From NCBI GenBank assembly GCA_905207515.1, contig CAJLLK010000015.1:1-19676 (forward strand): DNA of 19,676 bases, written 5' to 3'. Positions 1 to 7,261 of the stretch are shown in pieces. The notes under the pieces were generated by a model. It had not been told where the DNA came from. It saw nothing but the letters and a program-made list of their open reading frames with translations, and did not search any database. The translations under genes were made by a program, and so were the position numbers. Positions within the stretch are counted from its first letter, which is position 1; each line of letters starts with the position of its first letter. Origin of the DNA: an uncultured Christensenella sp. (lineage in GTDB: Bacteria > Bacillota > Clostridia > Christensenellales > UBA1242).

Positions 1-13
1 GGAAAATAATTTG

Positions 14-40
14 AAAAGCATCTTTAAAGATGCTTTTTTT
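14..40 (+). terminator. Intrinsic terminator of an upstream gene
   Basis: A perfect inverted repeat with 12-nt arms (AAAAGCATCTTT and its complement) spans 14-37 and runs into a T tract ending at 40. The realistic hairpin is about 10 bp with a 4-nt loop. The codons GGA AAA TAA at 1-9 could be the end of the upstream gene, but too little is present to identify it. The site separates the upstream unit from the promoter at 53-81. Confidence 0.8.
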
Positions 41-52
41 GTTGGTTTGATA

Positions 53-81
53 TTGACAAAACGCGCTCTGTTTGATATATT
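53..81 (+). promoter_or_regulatory. SigA-type promoter for the 645-aa repeat protein gene
   Basis: A perfect -35 box TTGACA (53-58), a 17-nt spacer and a -10 box TATATT (76-81, five of six consensus bases). Transcription should begin near 88, giving a leader of about 17 nt that still contains the ribosome binding site at 94-99. Confidence 0.75.
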
Positions 82-104
82 TAAAATAACAAAAGAAGGT
101 GGTT

Positions 105-2042
105 ATGGAAAAATTTGAATTCAACGAACAGTTCTACGCTGACATGGAAAAATATTTTTGCTTGTCGCAGAGCGAAACAGCAGCGCTTTGCAAAAAAAAG
201 TTTCATAGCGATGTTGATTTAAACAAATTTCAGACCATTTTTCAAACTTTGAAACCTTATCTGAAGCCGTTTGTTTCAAGCTCGGATGAAAAACTTAAAC
301 ACAAGGTCGGTTTGGTGCTTTTGTCCAAACTTGACTACGGTCAAATTGAAGAAAATTCTGACCAACTTCATGCTCGACTTGACAGACTTTTCAATCAAAT
401 TTCTTCAAAGGGGATAAATGTCTATAAAACTGTTTATTGCTCGGTTGTTATTGACGGAAACTTGAAGCGCGATGTCAAAAACAACAAAAAATATTATGAC
501 CCTTATCGCGATTTCGACAACATCTATAATGCCGTGAAAAGCACATTAAACTTGACCAAAAATGAAACCAACGAAATTTTTGAAAGATGTTCTTCGTTGA
601 TTTCAAAAAGCTACAGCAATCTTATTCCAATGGTTTTGGAAACATTGACAAATTTTTACGTTATGGACGGAATGGGTTGTCAATATGCGTTATATCCAAA
701 AGAAGCACAGGAAATTTTGAAAATCAATCCTTCGCTTTTCAACGTTTTGCCGCTGAACATTCAATATGCTTACAACTTTTTGCAAAACAAAATGGCACCA
801 AGGTGGGAAGCTGAAGCGCTCGTCGAAATGCGAAAAAATTCCAACATGGATGTCATTTCATATAAAGTTATTCAAACGAGAAAGTGTTTGAAAAACAATT
901 CCAGCCTGCTGGCTTTAAGCGTCAATTCAATGGTCAAAAAAGAAAAATTTATTTCAGACTTAAATCTTTTGACTGAAAATGATTACAGCGACGAATTTGA
1001 TAAAATTTTCAATTCTTTGGACGGAATTTCGACAATAAGCCAAATTCCAGAAGAAAAAATCAAAAGAAATGCCTTCAGAAACATAAAAAATCTCGAAAAA
1101 TATGTTTCAAAAGAAGACGTCAGAGCTTATCTTTCAAAAAATTTGTATATGCTTGGCATGGACTTCAAGTCGTTTGGCACTCTTTTGAGTGAAATAAACC
1201 GAAATTGTCCTGAAAACTTTGAAAAGTTTTTGAAATTTGGCAAAACGCTCTTTGCCAGCAACATCGATTTTGATGTGGACAGCATTTTTGAGAAACTGAA
1301 AAACGGTGCGGTTATGATTGACATCGACGAGAGCAAGTTTTCGGACAGAGAATGTTTGCAAAAATTTGTGGAAATTTTCTTTGACGGAAATTTGGAAATT
1401 TTTGACCACATTGAAAAGTTGATTGCGGCAAAAAAGAAGCGTGATGAAAGCGGAGAAAAGGAGCTTAGAAGGCAGATAAGAAAGCTTGGAAAACGTGTGG
1501 AAGATTTGCCTTATCTTTTGAACGTTGAAAATGTTTCGACAAATCGCAAAAAAGACGACATCCTGCAACTTTGCCAGCAAATTGGTTTTGTAAATCAAAT
1601 GAGATTTATGCTTTGCAACACAGACGACCCATTTTTGGTGCAAAAGAGAGAAAAGCAAAACGGAAAATTGATTGAAAAAGATTTGAACACTCTTCGTGAA
1701 ACTTTTGAACAACGCAGGTTTAAACTCGGCAAAAAATATTCAAACTTGGACATTCTTTTTGAGCGAACAATGAATTTTTTGAGCGAAACTTTTGACGACA
1801 AAGAACCGCTCACTTATCTTTTCAAAAACACAATTTTGGACAAATTTAATGAAACAATGAAAGATTATTTTTCAGAAAAACCACAAACACAACAAATTCA
1901 AATTTTCAAAGACAACTTTGGAGAGCCGACCAACATAAAAATTCCAAATCCGACGCTCAAAAACGCTTTGGAAAAACTGAACAAAGAGATAAATCGAATT
2001 GACCAATCGTCAAACTTTGAAACTTTGGAATTTAATGCTTAG
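105..2042 (+). CDS. Hypothetical protein with degenerate helical repeats
   Basis: I do not recognise this 645-residue protein. It has no signal peptide, no membrane segment and no catalytic motif I can name, so it is probably cytoplasmic. It is rich in Lys, Asn, Phe and Leu and predicted to be almost wholly helical. Five segments of about 33-36 residues share a pattern of a polar turn, an E-containing helix, an 'L-x-x-N/S-x-S-L' stretch and a second helix ending in Leu: residues about 21-53, 151-185, 198-230, 252-287 and 335-365. The layout resembles mTERF-type or other alpha-solenoid repeats, which often bind nucleic acid or protein; this is inference from the pattern only. A basic helix lies at about 441-464. 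The start is ATG 105 with AGAAGG 5 nt upstream; an in-frame GTG at 99 lies inside that site. Its own promoter precedes it, and frr follows after 72 nt. Confidence 0.8.
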   Translation: MEKFEFNEQFYADMEKYFCLSQSETAALCKKKFHSDVDLNKFQTIFQTLKPYLKPFVSSSDEKLKHKVGLVLLSKLDYGQIEENSDQLHARLDRLFNQISSKGINVYKTVYCSVVIDGNLKRDVKNNKKYYDPYRDFDNIYNAVKSTLNLTKNETNEIFERCSSLISKSYSNLIPMVLETLTNFYVMDGMGCQYALYPKEAQEILKINPSLFNVLPLNIQYAYNFLQNKMAPRWEAEALVEMRKNSNMDVISYKVIQTRKCLKNNSSLLALSVNSMVKKEKFISDLNLLTENDYSDEFDKIFNSLDGISTISQIPEEKIKRNAFRNIKNLEKYVSKEDVRAYLSKNLYMLGMDFKSFGTLLSEINRNCPENFEKFLKFGKTLFASNIDFDVDSIFEKLKNGAVMIDIDESKFSDRECLQKFVEIFFDGNLEIFDHIEKLIAAKKKRDESGEKELRRQIRKLGKRVEDLPYLLNVENVSTNRKKDDILQLCQQIGFVNQMRFMLCNTDDPFLVQKREKQNGKLIEKDLNTLRETFEQRRFKLGKKYSNLDILFERTMNFLSETFDDKEPLTYLFKNTILDKFNETMKDYFSEKPQTQQIQIFKDNFGEPTNIKIPNPTLKNALEKLNKEINRIDQSSNFETLEFNA

Positions 2043-2048
2043 ATTTGT

Positions 2049-2098
2049 TTGCAAAAAATCTCTTTTTAAGTTATACTTATGATTAGAAAGTCTATAAT
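2049..2098 (+). promoter_or_regulatory. Candidate promoter(s) for the frr-uppS-cdsA-rseP unit
   Basis: Two overlapping possibilities. TTGCAA (2049-2054), a 17-nt spacer and TATACT (2072-2077) would start transcription near 2084 and leave a leader of about 30 nt. A perfect TATAAT also lies at 2093-2098 but has only a poor -35 (TTATAC at 2071-2076), and its start near 2105 would fall inside the ribosome binding site AAAGGAGA. I favour the first. A weak hairpin AGATTT/AAATCT (2041-2061) followed by CTTTTT may partly terminate the upstream gene. Confidence 0.5.
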
Positions 2099-2114
2099 TT
2101 AAAGGAGATACACT

Positions 2115-2681
2115 ATGAACGAAATGGTCGACGAAATTTTTTCAAATTGCAAACAAGATTTGGAAAAAGCATATTTGCACCAACAAAATGAATATCTTGT
2201 TATTAGGGCGGGCAGAGCAAATCCACACATCTTGGATAAGGTTATGGTGGAATATTATGGCGTGCCGACACCAATTGTGCAAATGGGCACAGTCACAGTT
2301 TCTGAAGCGCGCATTTTAAACATCAATGTTTGGGATGTTTCTCAAATCAAAAATGTTGAAAAGGCGATTTCTCAATCAGACATCGGCATCACTCCAACAA
2401 ATGATGGAAAGACGATCAGACTTGTTTTTCCGACGCTCACAGAAGAGAGAAGAAAAGAAATTGTCAAACAGGTCAAAAAACTTTGTGAAGAAACAAAAGT
2501 TGCCATGAGAAATGTCAGAAGAGATGCGCTTGACATGCTCAAAGATTTGAAAAAAGACGGCGAAATTTCTGAAGATGAATTTGCTGCTGCTGAAAAAGAA
2601 GTTCAAAAGCACATTGACAAATATACAGCTTTGGCAGACAAGTTGGAAGAAGAAAAAGAAGAAGAAGTTATGAAGGTGTGA
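2115..2681 (+). CDS. frr: Ribosome recycling factor
   Basis: Ribosome recycling factor splits the post-termination 70S ribosome together with EF-G. The product has 188 residues, the usual family length (about 185). It aligns along the family: an N-terminal helix with the conserved 'RAGRANPHILD' stretch (about residues 32-42), a central beta domain with 'SDIGITPTNDGKTIRL' (about 88-103) and 'FPTLTEERRKEIVKQVKK', then the long charged helices closing the three-helix bundle. The start ATG follows AAAGGAGA at 2100-2107. In most Firmicutes frr lies after rpsB-tsf-pyrH; here an unrelated hypothetical gene is upstream. It is followed by uppS, whose start lies 33 nt beyond the frr stop, so the two are probably co-transcribed. 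Confidence 0.97.
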   Translation: MNEMVDEIFSNCKQDLEKAYLHQQNEYLVIRAGRANPHILDKVMVEYYGVPTPIVQMGTVTVSEARILNINVWDVSQIKNVEKAISQSDIGITPTNDGKTIRLVFPTLTEERRKEIVKQVKKLCEETKVAMRNVRRDALDMLKDLKKDGEISEDEFAAAEKEVQKHIDKYTALADKLEEEKEEEVMKV

Positions 2682-2713
2682 CAAAAGAACGATACAAAAT
2701 TTTAAAGGTTGAT

Positions 2714-3421
2714 ATGTTTCAAAAAAGAAAGAAAATCAAAAACACGCCAACGCACATTGCTTTTATCATGGACGGAAACAGGCGTTGGGCAAAACAGCGT
2801 GGGCTCAACAAGATGTTGGGTCACAAACAAGGGGCGGCTGCACTCAAAAACATCATCAAAATGCTGACAGAAATTGAAGGTGTGAAATTTGCGTCATTTT
2901 TCGCTTTTTCAACTGAAAATTGGAACCGTGACCAAAGAGAAATTGATTATATTTTTGATTTGGCAAAGAATTTGTTGGAAGAAAATGAAGATGATTTTTA
3001 CGCGCGCAACATAAAACTCAACGCCATGGGCGACACTTCAAAATTTCCAAAAGAATTGCAAGACAAACTTGCCGAAGTGACCGAAAAAACCAAAAACAAC
3101 ACGGGGCTTGTTGTCAACCTTGCCATAAACTATGGTGGTCGCGACGACATTGTGCATTCGGTGAACAAACTGCTCTCGCAGGGCAAAACGACCGTGACTG
3201 AAGAAGATATCAACCAAAATCTCTATTCATTTCCAGCTCCAGACATCGACTTTTTGATAAGAACGAGCGGAGAGATGAGAATTTCAAATTTTATGCTATT
3301 TCAAATGGCTTACAGCGAGCTTTATTTCACAAAAACCTATTGGCCAGACTTTGGCAGAAAAGAACTTGATAAAGCTATTGAAGAATATTCAAAAAGAAAC
3401 AGAAGATTTGGAGGAAAATAA
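2714..3421 (+). CDS. uppS: Undecaprenyl diphosphate synthase (cis-prenyltransferase)
   Basis: Condenses isopentenyl diphosphate with farnesyl diphosphate in cis to make the C55 carrier lipid for peptidoglycan and other envelope polymers. Visible family motifs are 'HIAFIMDGNRRWAK' with the catalytic Asp (residue 20) that binds the allylic diphosphate with Mg2+, 'FSTENWNR', and the C-terminal 'RTSGEMRISNF...QMAYSELYF' that holds the diphosphate-binding arginines. The chosen start is ATG 2714 (235 residues) because TAAAGG lies 5 nt before it. An upstream in-frame GTG at 2678 overlaps the frr stop and would add 12 residues, but has only a cramped AAGG one base away. The stop overlaps the cdsA start by one base. 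The usual Trp in the NF-L-L-W-Q motif is Phe here, a mild change. Confidence 0.94.
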   Translation: MFQKRKKIKNTPTHIAFIMDGNRRWAKQRGLNKMLGHKQGAAALKNIIKMLTEIEGVKFASFFAFSTENWNRDQREIDYIFDLAKNLLEENEDDFYARNIKLNAMGDTSKFPKELQDKLAEVTEKTKNNTGLVVNLAINYGGRDDIVHSVNKLLSQGKTTVTEEDINQNLYSFPAPDIDFLIRTSGEMRISNFMLFQMAYSELYFTKTYWPDFGRKELDKAIEEYSKRNRRFGGK

Positions 3422-4383
3422 TGAAAAAACGAATTTTTACATCAATTGCAATTGTGCTGACGCTGGCGCTTTTGTTTGTGCTTAAAATCTATGTCAGCGA
3501 CTATTTCTTTGACGCTTTCTTTGGCATAATTGCTTGCATTGCTTGCTATGAAATGTCCAAGCTTTTGAGCAAAACGGGGCTTTATAACTATCAACTTTTG
3601 GCAATCTTTTTCCCGTCACTGCTTTTGGCAGCCAATTTGATTGGCGTCTTCTATGCAGGCGTTTCTCAAGATGTCTTCTGGGTGCTTTACACAATTTTGA
3701 TTGACATTGGTCTGATGATTTTGGTGGCGTTGATTGCTTTTATTGTTGGTCTTTGCCGCAGAAAAGCAATGCTTAACGAAATGACCGTTCGAAACATCAA
3801 AAACATGTCTTATCGAAAATTTGCTTTCAAAAAAGCTCTGAACACACTTATTGCTTTTGTTTATCCTGCATTTTTGTTTTTGTTCTTCATTTTCTTAAAC
3901 CATTTCAACGAAATGCCAGTTTCCAAACTTGTTGACATAGATTCAAACGTTTCGGTTTTCATTCTTGTGACCGCAATTGTTATTCCAATGATAACCGACA
4001 CCTTTGCCATGCTCACGGGTTCGCTGATTGGCGGCAAAAAATTGTGTCCAAAACTCAGCCCAAACAAGACTGTTGCGGGCGCTGTGGGTGGAATTATTTG
4101 GTGCGTACTTTTTGGTGCGTGCGTTTATCTGATTTTTGGTTGCATTGAAAGCTTTGCACCGTTTATGGAAATCTTTCCAATTTGGGCTTATCTGATTGTC
4201 GTTCTGCTTGGCTCTGTCATCGCTCAATGCGGCGATTTGTTTGAGTCTTTGGTTAAGCGCAGAGCGGGTGTTTCAGACAGTGGAAAGATTTTGCCAGGCC
4301 ATGGCGGAATGCTCGACCGAATTGACTCTTACATCTATATGGCACCATATATTTTGATTGCTTTTTGGATATTTGCCATTTAA
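3421..4383 (+). CDS. cdsA: Phosphatidate cytidylyltransferase (CDP-diacylglycerol synthase)
   Basis: Makes CDP-diacylglycerol from phosphatidic acid and CTP at the membrane, the branch point for phosphatidylglycerol and cardiolipin. The 320-residue product is strongly hydrophobic, with an estimated seven to nine membrane segments. It ends with the family signature 'LVKR-RAGV-SD...PGHGG-MLDRIDS' (about residues 276-303), including the metal-binding Asp residues of the last motif. It is about 50 residues longer than the Bacillus enzyme, mainly through a loop at about residues 115-140 and 160-180. The conserved Lys of the signature 'K-D' is Ser285, a deviation from the classical pattern. The ATG overlaps the uppS stop (TAATG) and has GGAGG 6 nt upstream, so translation is probably coupled. 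dxr, its frequent next neighbour, is absent. Confidence 0.95.
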   Translation: MKKRIFTSIAIVLTLALLFVLKIYVSDYFFDAFFGIIACIACYEMSKLLSKTGLYNYQLLAIFFPSLLLAANLIGVFYAGVSQDVFWVLYTILIDIGLMILVALIAFIVGLCRRKAMLNEMTVRNIKNMSYRKFAFKKALNTLIAFVYPAFLFLFFIFLNHFNEMPVSKLVDIDSNVSVFILVTAIVIPMITDTFAMLTGSLIGGKKLCPKLSPNKTVAGAVGGIIWCVLFGACVYLIFGCIESFAPFMEIFPIWAYLIVVLLGSVIAQCGDLFESLVKRRAGVSDSGKILPGHGGMLDRIDSYIYMAPYILIAFWIFAI

Positions 4384-4424
4384 AAAGACAAACTAAAGAC
4401 CGACACTAAATTAAGGATTTTTAT

Positions 4425-5552
4425 ATGATTTTTTGGTATATCGTGCTGGCAATCGTCATCTTGCTGTTCATGGTGCTGGTTCACGAATTTGGTCACTATG
4501 TTGCAGGAAAAATTTTGAAATTTAAGATAACCGAGTTTTCTGTTGGCTTTGGTTTTCCTATTTTTTCAAAGACCAACAAAAAGACGGGCGAAAAGTTTTC
4601 TTTGAGAGTTTTTCCGCTGGGTGGTTATTGCGCATTTGACGGCGAAGATGATGACAAAGTTTCTGATTCTCCGACCGCTTTCAACAATCAAAAACCTTGG
4701 AAAAGAATTATCGTGTTTTTCGCGGGTGTGACTGCAAATTTTTTGACAGCCATAATTTTTTCGTGGATTTTGCTTTGCACAATAGGCTATGATGTGCCAC
4801 AAATTGTCAGCTACAACCAAGTGAACTATCAAAATCCTTACCAAGTCGGCGATGTGATCAGGCAAATCAACGGCAAAGAAGTCGATTTTGCATTTGGTGT
4901 GAATTTTGTCGATGCCGTGAATGAAGAACGTCAAAATGCCATTAAATATTACGAAGAAATTGGCATCGAAAATTTGGATGGCTTGGAAATTGAAGACTAT
5001 TACACTTTTGAAATGACGGTCGACCGCGACGGAAATCTGGTTGATTTGGAAATCAAAGTCTATCCAAATGTTGAAGTTGACCAAGAGAACAATCAATATA
5101 TAAACAGCTACATCGGCTTGGAATCTGCAAGCAGCGAAGAGGCTTGCACAAGACCTTATGTCTATGGCGCTTGGGAAGGCTTTTGTCGTTCTTTCGAAAT
5201 GGCATTTGGCTTTGCTTGGGTGGTGCTCAAGAGCTTGTGGATGCTGATAACTTTCCAAATTCCTATCACTGAAATGGGCGGAACAATCACAACCATCTCG
5301 ATGATGGCAAATTACGCGTCTCAAAGTCTCAACTATCTTCTGATTTTCATTCCGCTGATTGCTGCAAACCTTGCCGTGTTCAACATTTTGCCTTTCCCAG
5401 CGCTCGACGGCTCACATGTGCTGTTCACGGTGATTGAGTGGATAAGAGGCAAACCAATAAATCGAAAAGTGGAAAACATGATACACTTTATCGGAATTTG
5501 CATTTTGTTTGCGTTTGTCATTTTGGTGGATATTTTGCATTTTGTTTTGTAA
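4425..5552 (+). CDS. rseP: Site-2-type intramembrane zinc metalloprotease (RseP/RasP)
   Basis: A membrane-embedded metalloprotease of the M50 family that in Bacillus and E. coli cleaves anti-sigma factors and signal-peptide remnants. The 375-residue product starts with a membrane helix carrying the zinc motif HEFGH (His20, Glu21, His24). A PDZ-like segment around residues 125-160 ('YQVGDVIRQINGKEV') follows. The C-terminal helices include the second zinc-ligand motif 'NILPFPALDG', with Asp328. It is somewhat shorter than B. subtilis RasP (about 420), and the insert between PDZ and membrane parts is acidic. The start ATG has AAGGA 7 nt upstream. It lies 41 nt after cdsA with no terminator seen, so it is probably in the same unit. 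The substrate cannot be deduced here. Confidence 0.94.
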   Translation: MIFWYIVLAIVILLFMVLVHEFGHYVAGKILKFKITEFSVGFGFPIFSKTNKKTGEKFSLRVFPLGGYCAFDGEDDDKVSDSPTAFNNQKPWKRIIVFFAGVTANFLTAIIFSWILLCTIGYDVPQIVSYNQVNYQNPYQVGDVIRQINGKEVDFAFGVNFVDAVNEERQNAIKYYEEIGIENLDGLEIEDYYTFEMTVDRDGNLVDLEIKVYPNVEVDQENNQYINSYIGLESASSEEACTRPYVYGAWEGFCRSFEMAFGFAWVVLKSLWMLITFQIPITEMGGTITTISMMANYASQSLNYLLIFIPLIAANLAVFNILPFPALDGSHVLFTVIEWIRGKPINRKVENMIHFIGICILFAFVILVDILHFVL

Positions 5553-5562
5553 AACGCATTGC

Positions 5563-5591
5563 TTGACAAATTTTTGTTTGTGTTCTAAAAT
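5563..5591 (+). promoter_or_regulatory. Strong SigA-type promoter predicted to give a leaderless mRNA
   Basis: A perfect -35 TTGACA (5563-5568), exactly 17 nt of spacer and -10 TAAAAT (5586-5591, five of six). A start 6-8 nt after the -10 box falls at 5597-5599, and the ATG of the downstream gene is at 5598-5600. No Shine-Dalgarno-like sequence precedes that ATG. Confidence 0.8.
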
Positions 5592-5597
5592 GAAAAC

Positions 5598-7133
5598 ATG
5601 AACTTTGAACAAGAATTTTATGCCAATTTTGGCGACAAATATAGCGAACTTCATTTGAAAGAAGTTGTGGTGAAAAAACGTGAAAATCTTTGCACCATAA
5701 CTTTTTTGTCTCTTTCAACTGCAAAAGACTTGACCGACGAGAATAAGAAAGAAATCACTGATTGGCTCAAGAACAAATTGAACTTGGAAAAACTGACTTT
5801 GAAAGTCAAATTTATGAAAGTTTATCTTGAAGAGCGTTTGATTTTGAAATCGCTTCTGAGCTTTTTTGAAACCAAATATAAACTTATCATTTCTTACATC
5901 ACAGAAAAGAGTTTCAAAATCAATATCACAAATCTGGACGTCGTTGTCGACATTGAGCTCAGCGAAAGAATGTTCAATTTTTTTGAAGAACATAAAATTT
6001 CTGTCGAACTTGCGAAATTTATGAAAGACAATTTTTTGGTTGATTTCACCATAAACTTGGTCGAAAACAAAAATTTGGTGGACGAAGTTGACATCGAAAA
6101 TGTCGAGATGAAAACAAGTTATCAAGTGGCAAAAAGACATACGGTTGAGATTGTCAAAGAAATTGTCGGCAGTGGCATAACTCCAAAACCCGAATATCTT
6201 TCTTTTGTGACAACGCCAAAAAACTCGGTTATTGTGGCGGGATTTATCAAAAAGATTGAGCGAAAAGATTATGTCGTCAAAAGCGGGAAGCACGTCGGCG
6301 ACCAACGAACACTTTTCAATTTTCAAATTGCTGACGGCAAAGGTAAAATCGACTGCGTCTATTTTTGCGCAAAACGAAACGTTCAAGTTATGGAAGCTTT
6401 GGAAGAAACCATGTATATTTTGGTGCATGGAGACGCCAAAACCAACCAACTTGGAAAGCTTTGCCTTTATGTCGACAAAATTGCATTGGCGACCGAGCTT
6501 GACGACGGATTTTTGCCAGAAAAACAGGTTGCAAAGCCAGAAGGACCTGTTGTTGAGATTGAAAAACTTGCCGCAATGGAACAAAACAGCATGTTTAAAT
6601 TGAAAGATAGATACAACAACAAAATCATGGGCAAACAAATTGTCGTTTTCGACATTGAAACAACAGGTTTGGACCCGGCGACCGACCAAATTATCGAGCT
6701 GGGCGCTGTCAAAATTGAAAACGGAAACATTGTTGAAAAATTTTCCACTTTCGTCAAGCCGACTGTCAAAATTCCGTATGAAGTCAGTCAGCTCACCGGC
6801 ATAACTCAAGATATGGTTGAAGATGCTCCACCGATTGAATATGTTATCAAAGATTTTTATGATTTCACACGTGGTTGCACTTTGAGCGGACACAACGTCA
6901 TCAATTTCGACATCAAATTCATAAAACGCGAGGGCGAAAATTATGGCTACGATTTTGACAATCCTTTGATTGACACTTTGAATGAAGCGCGAGTTGCCAG
7001 ACTGAAAACTTCAAGGTTCAACTTGGGGACAATCACAAAACTTTTGGGGATTTCTTTGGAAGGTGCGCACCGAGCTTGGAACGACGCTTTTGCAACAGCA
7101 CAAGTTCTCTTGAAACTGAACGAAGTGAATTGA
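5598..7133 (+). CDS. PolC-derived OB-fold/DEDDh 3'-5' exonuclease without PHP or polymerase domains
   Basis: The 511-residue protein matches the N-terminal third of the Gram-positive replicase PolC, not the enzyme as a whole. Residues about 1-190 resemble the PolC N-terminal region. Residues about 207-300 form the OB fold ('NSVIVAGFIKKIERKDY', 'FNFQIADGKGKIDCVYF'). Residues about 346-508 are a DEDDh exonuclease: Exo I 'VFDIETTGLD' (Asp352, Glu354), Exo II 'GHNVINFDIKF' (Asp438), Exo III 'HRAWNDA' (His491, Asp496). All catalytic residues are intact, so an active 3'-5' exonuclease is expected. In PolC the exonuclease sits inside the PHP domain; here only about 45 residues join OB and exonuclease, and the protein stops after the exonuclease. 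It occupies the usual polC position between rseP and rimP. It could proofread in trans or process DNA or RNA; the role is inferred. ATG 5598 lacks a ribosome binding site (see promoter). Confidence 0.88.
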   Translation: MNFEQEFYANFGDKYSELHLKEVVVKKRENLCTITFLSLSTAKDLTDENKKEITDWLKNKLNLEKLTLKVKFMKVYLEERLILKSLLSFFETKYKLIISYITEKSFKINITNLDVVVDIELSERMFNFFEEHKISVELAKFMKDNFLVDFTINLVENKNLVDEVDIENVEMKTSYQVAKRHTVEIVKEIVGSGITPKPEYLSFVTTPKNSVIVAGFIKKIERKDYVVKSGKHVGDQRTLFNFQIADGKGKIDCVYFCAKRNVQVMEALEETMYILVHGDAKTNQLGKLCLYVDKIALATELDDGFLPEKQVAKPEGPVVEIEKLAAMEQNSMFKLKDRYNNKIMGKQIVVFDIETTGLDPATDQIIELGAVKIENGNIVEKFSTFVKPTVKIPYEVSQLTGITQDMVEDAPPIEYVIKDFYDFTRGCTLSGHNVINFDIKFIKREGENYGYDFDNPLIDTLNEARVARLKTSRFNLGTITKLLGISLEGAHRAWNDAFATAQVLLKLNEVN

Positions 7134-7159
7134 TTTTTTTATTTTTCTCTTAAAATATC

Positions 7160-7188
7160 TTGCTTTTTAATGTTTTTTAGGTTATAAT
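7160..7188 (+). promoter_or_regulatory. Promoter of the rimP-nusA-infB operon
   Basis: A perfect -10 TATAAT (7183-7188) with a weaker -35 TTGCTT (7160-7165) and a 17-nt spacer. The start would be near 7195, giving a leader of about 67 nt that contains the hairpin at 7203-7232. The preceding 7134-7159 is T-rich with no clear hairpin terminator for the exonuclease gene. Confidence 0.65.
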
Positions 7189-7202
7189 AATCTTATCTTG
7201 AC

Positions 7203-7232
7203 AAGGAGTGGGCAAATTTTTGCTCACTCTTT
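7203..7232 (+). promoter_or_regulatory. Strong leader hairpin upstream of rimP
   Basis: The 5' arm AAGGAGTGGGCAA (7203-7215) pairs with TTGCTCACTCTTT (7220-7232) over 13 bp with two G-U pairs, around a 4-nt loop (ATTT). Only three T residues belong to the 3' end before TTTGTATTAAG, so it is a poor terminator as it stands. It lies between the predicted transcription start (near 7195) and the rimP ribosome binding site GGAGG (7252-7256). Because the operon encodes NusA, which acts on RNA hairpins, a role in autoregulation or transcript stability is possible; this is inference. Confidence 0.6.
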
Positions 7233-7261
7233 GTATTAAGTGAGACTTTTTGGAGGTGCAA

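Noticed and set aside
2678..2713. Longer uppS start at GTG 2678 overlapping the frr stop
   Set aside because: The upstream AAGG is only one base away, while ATG 2714 has a properly spaced TAAAGG and gives a normal N terminus. It is not fully excluded.
4566..5324. Open frame of 252 codons on the minus strand opposite rseP
   Set aside because: Shadow of rseP: no recognisable motif, no promoter or ribosome site, and a Cys/His-rich composition typical of antisense reading in this codon usage.
5531..5562. Imperfect hairpin after rseP (TGCATTTTG / TAAAACGCA) considered as a terminator
   Set aside because: It contains a mismatch and a wobble pair, and no T tract follows; the sequence runs straight into the TTGACA of the next promoter.
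5715..6893. Long open frame (392 codons) on the minus strand opposite the exonuclease gene
   Set aside because: Its composition (rich in Phe, Cys, His, Asn) is what reverse reading of the plus-strand codons gives. It has no ribosome site or family motif, and the plus-strand frame has clear conserved domains.
7198..7203. Perfect TTGACA within the rimP leader, considered as a second promoter
   Set aside because: There is no -10-like sequence 15-19 nt downstream; that region is the 3' arm of the leader hairpin.
7134..7261. Longest intergenic stretch, checked for a small gene or riboswitch
   Set aside because: Apart from the promoter and hairpin already listed, I see no open frame with a ribosome site and no recognisable riboswitch core; the leader is too short for most known classes.
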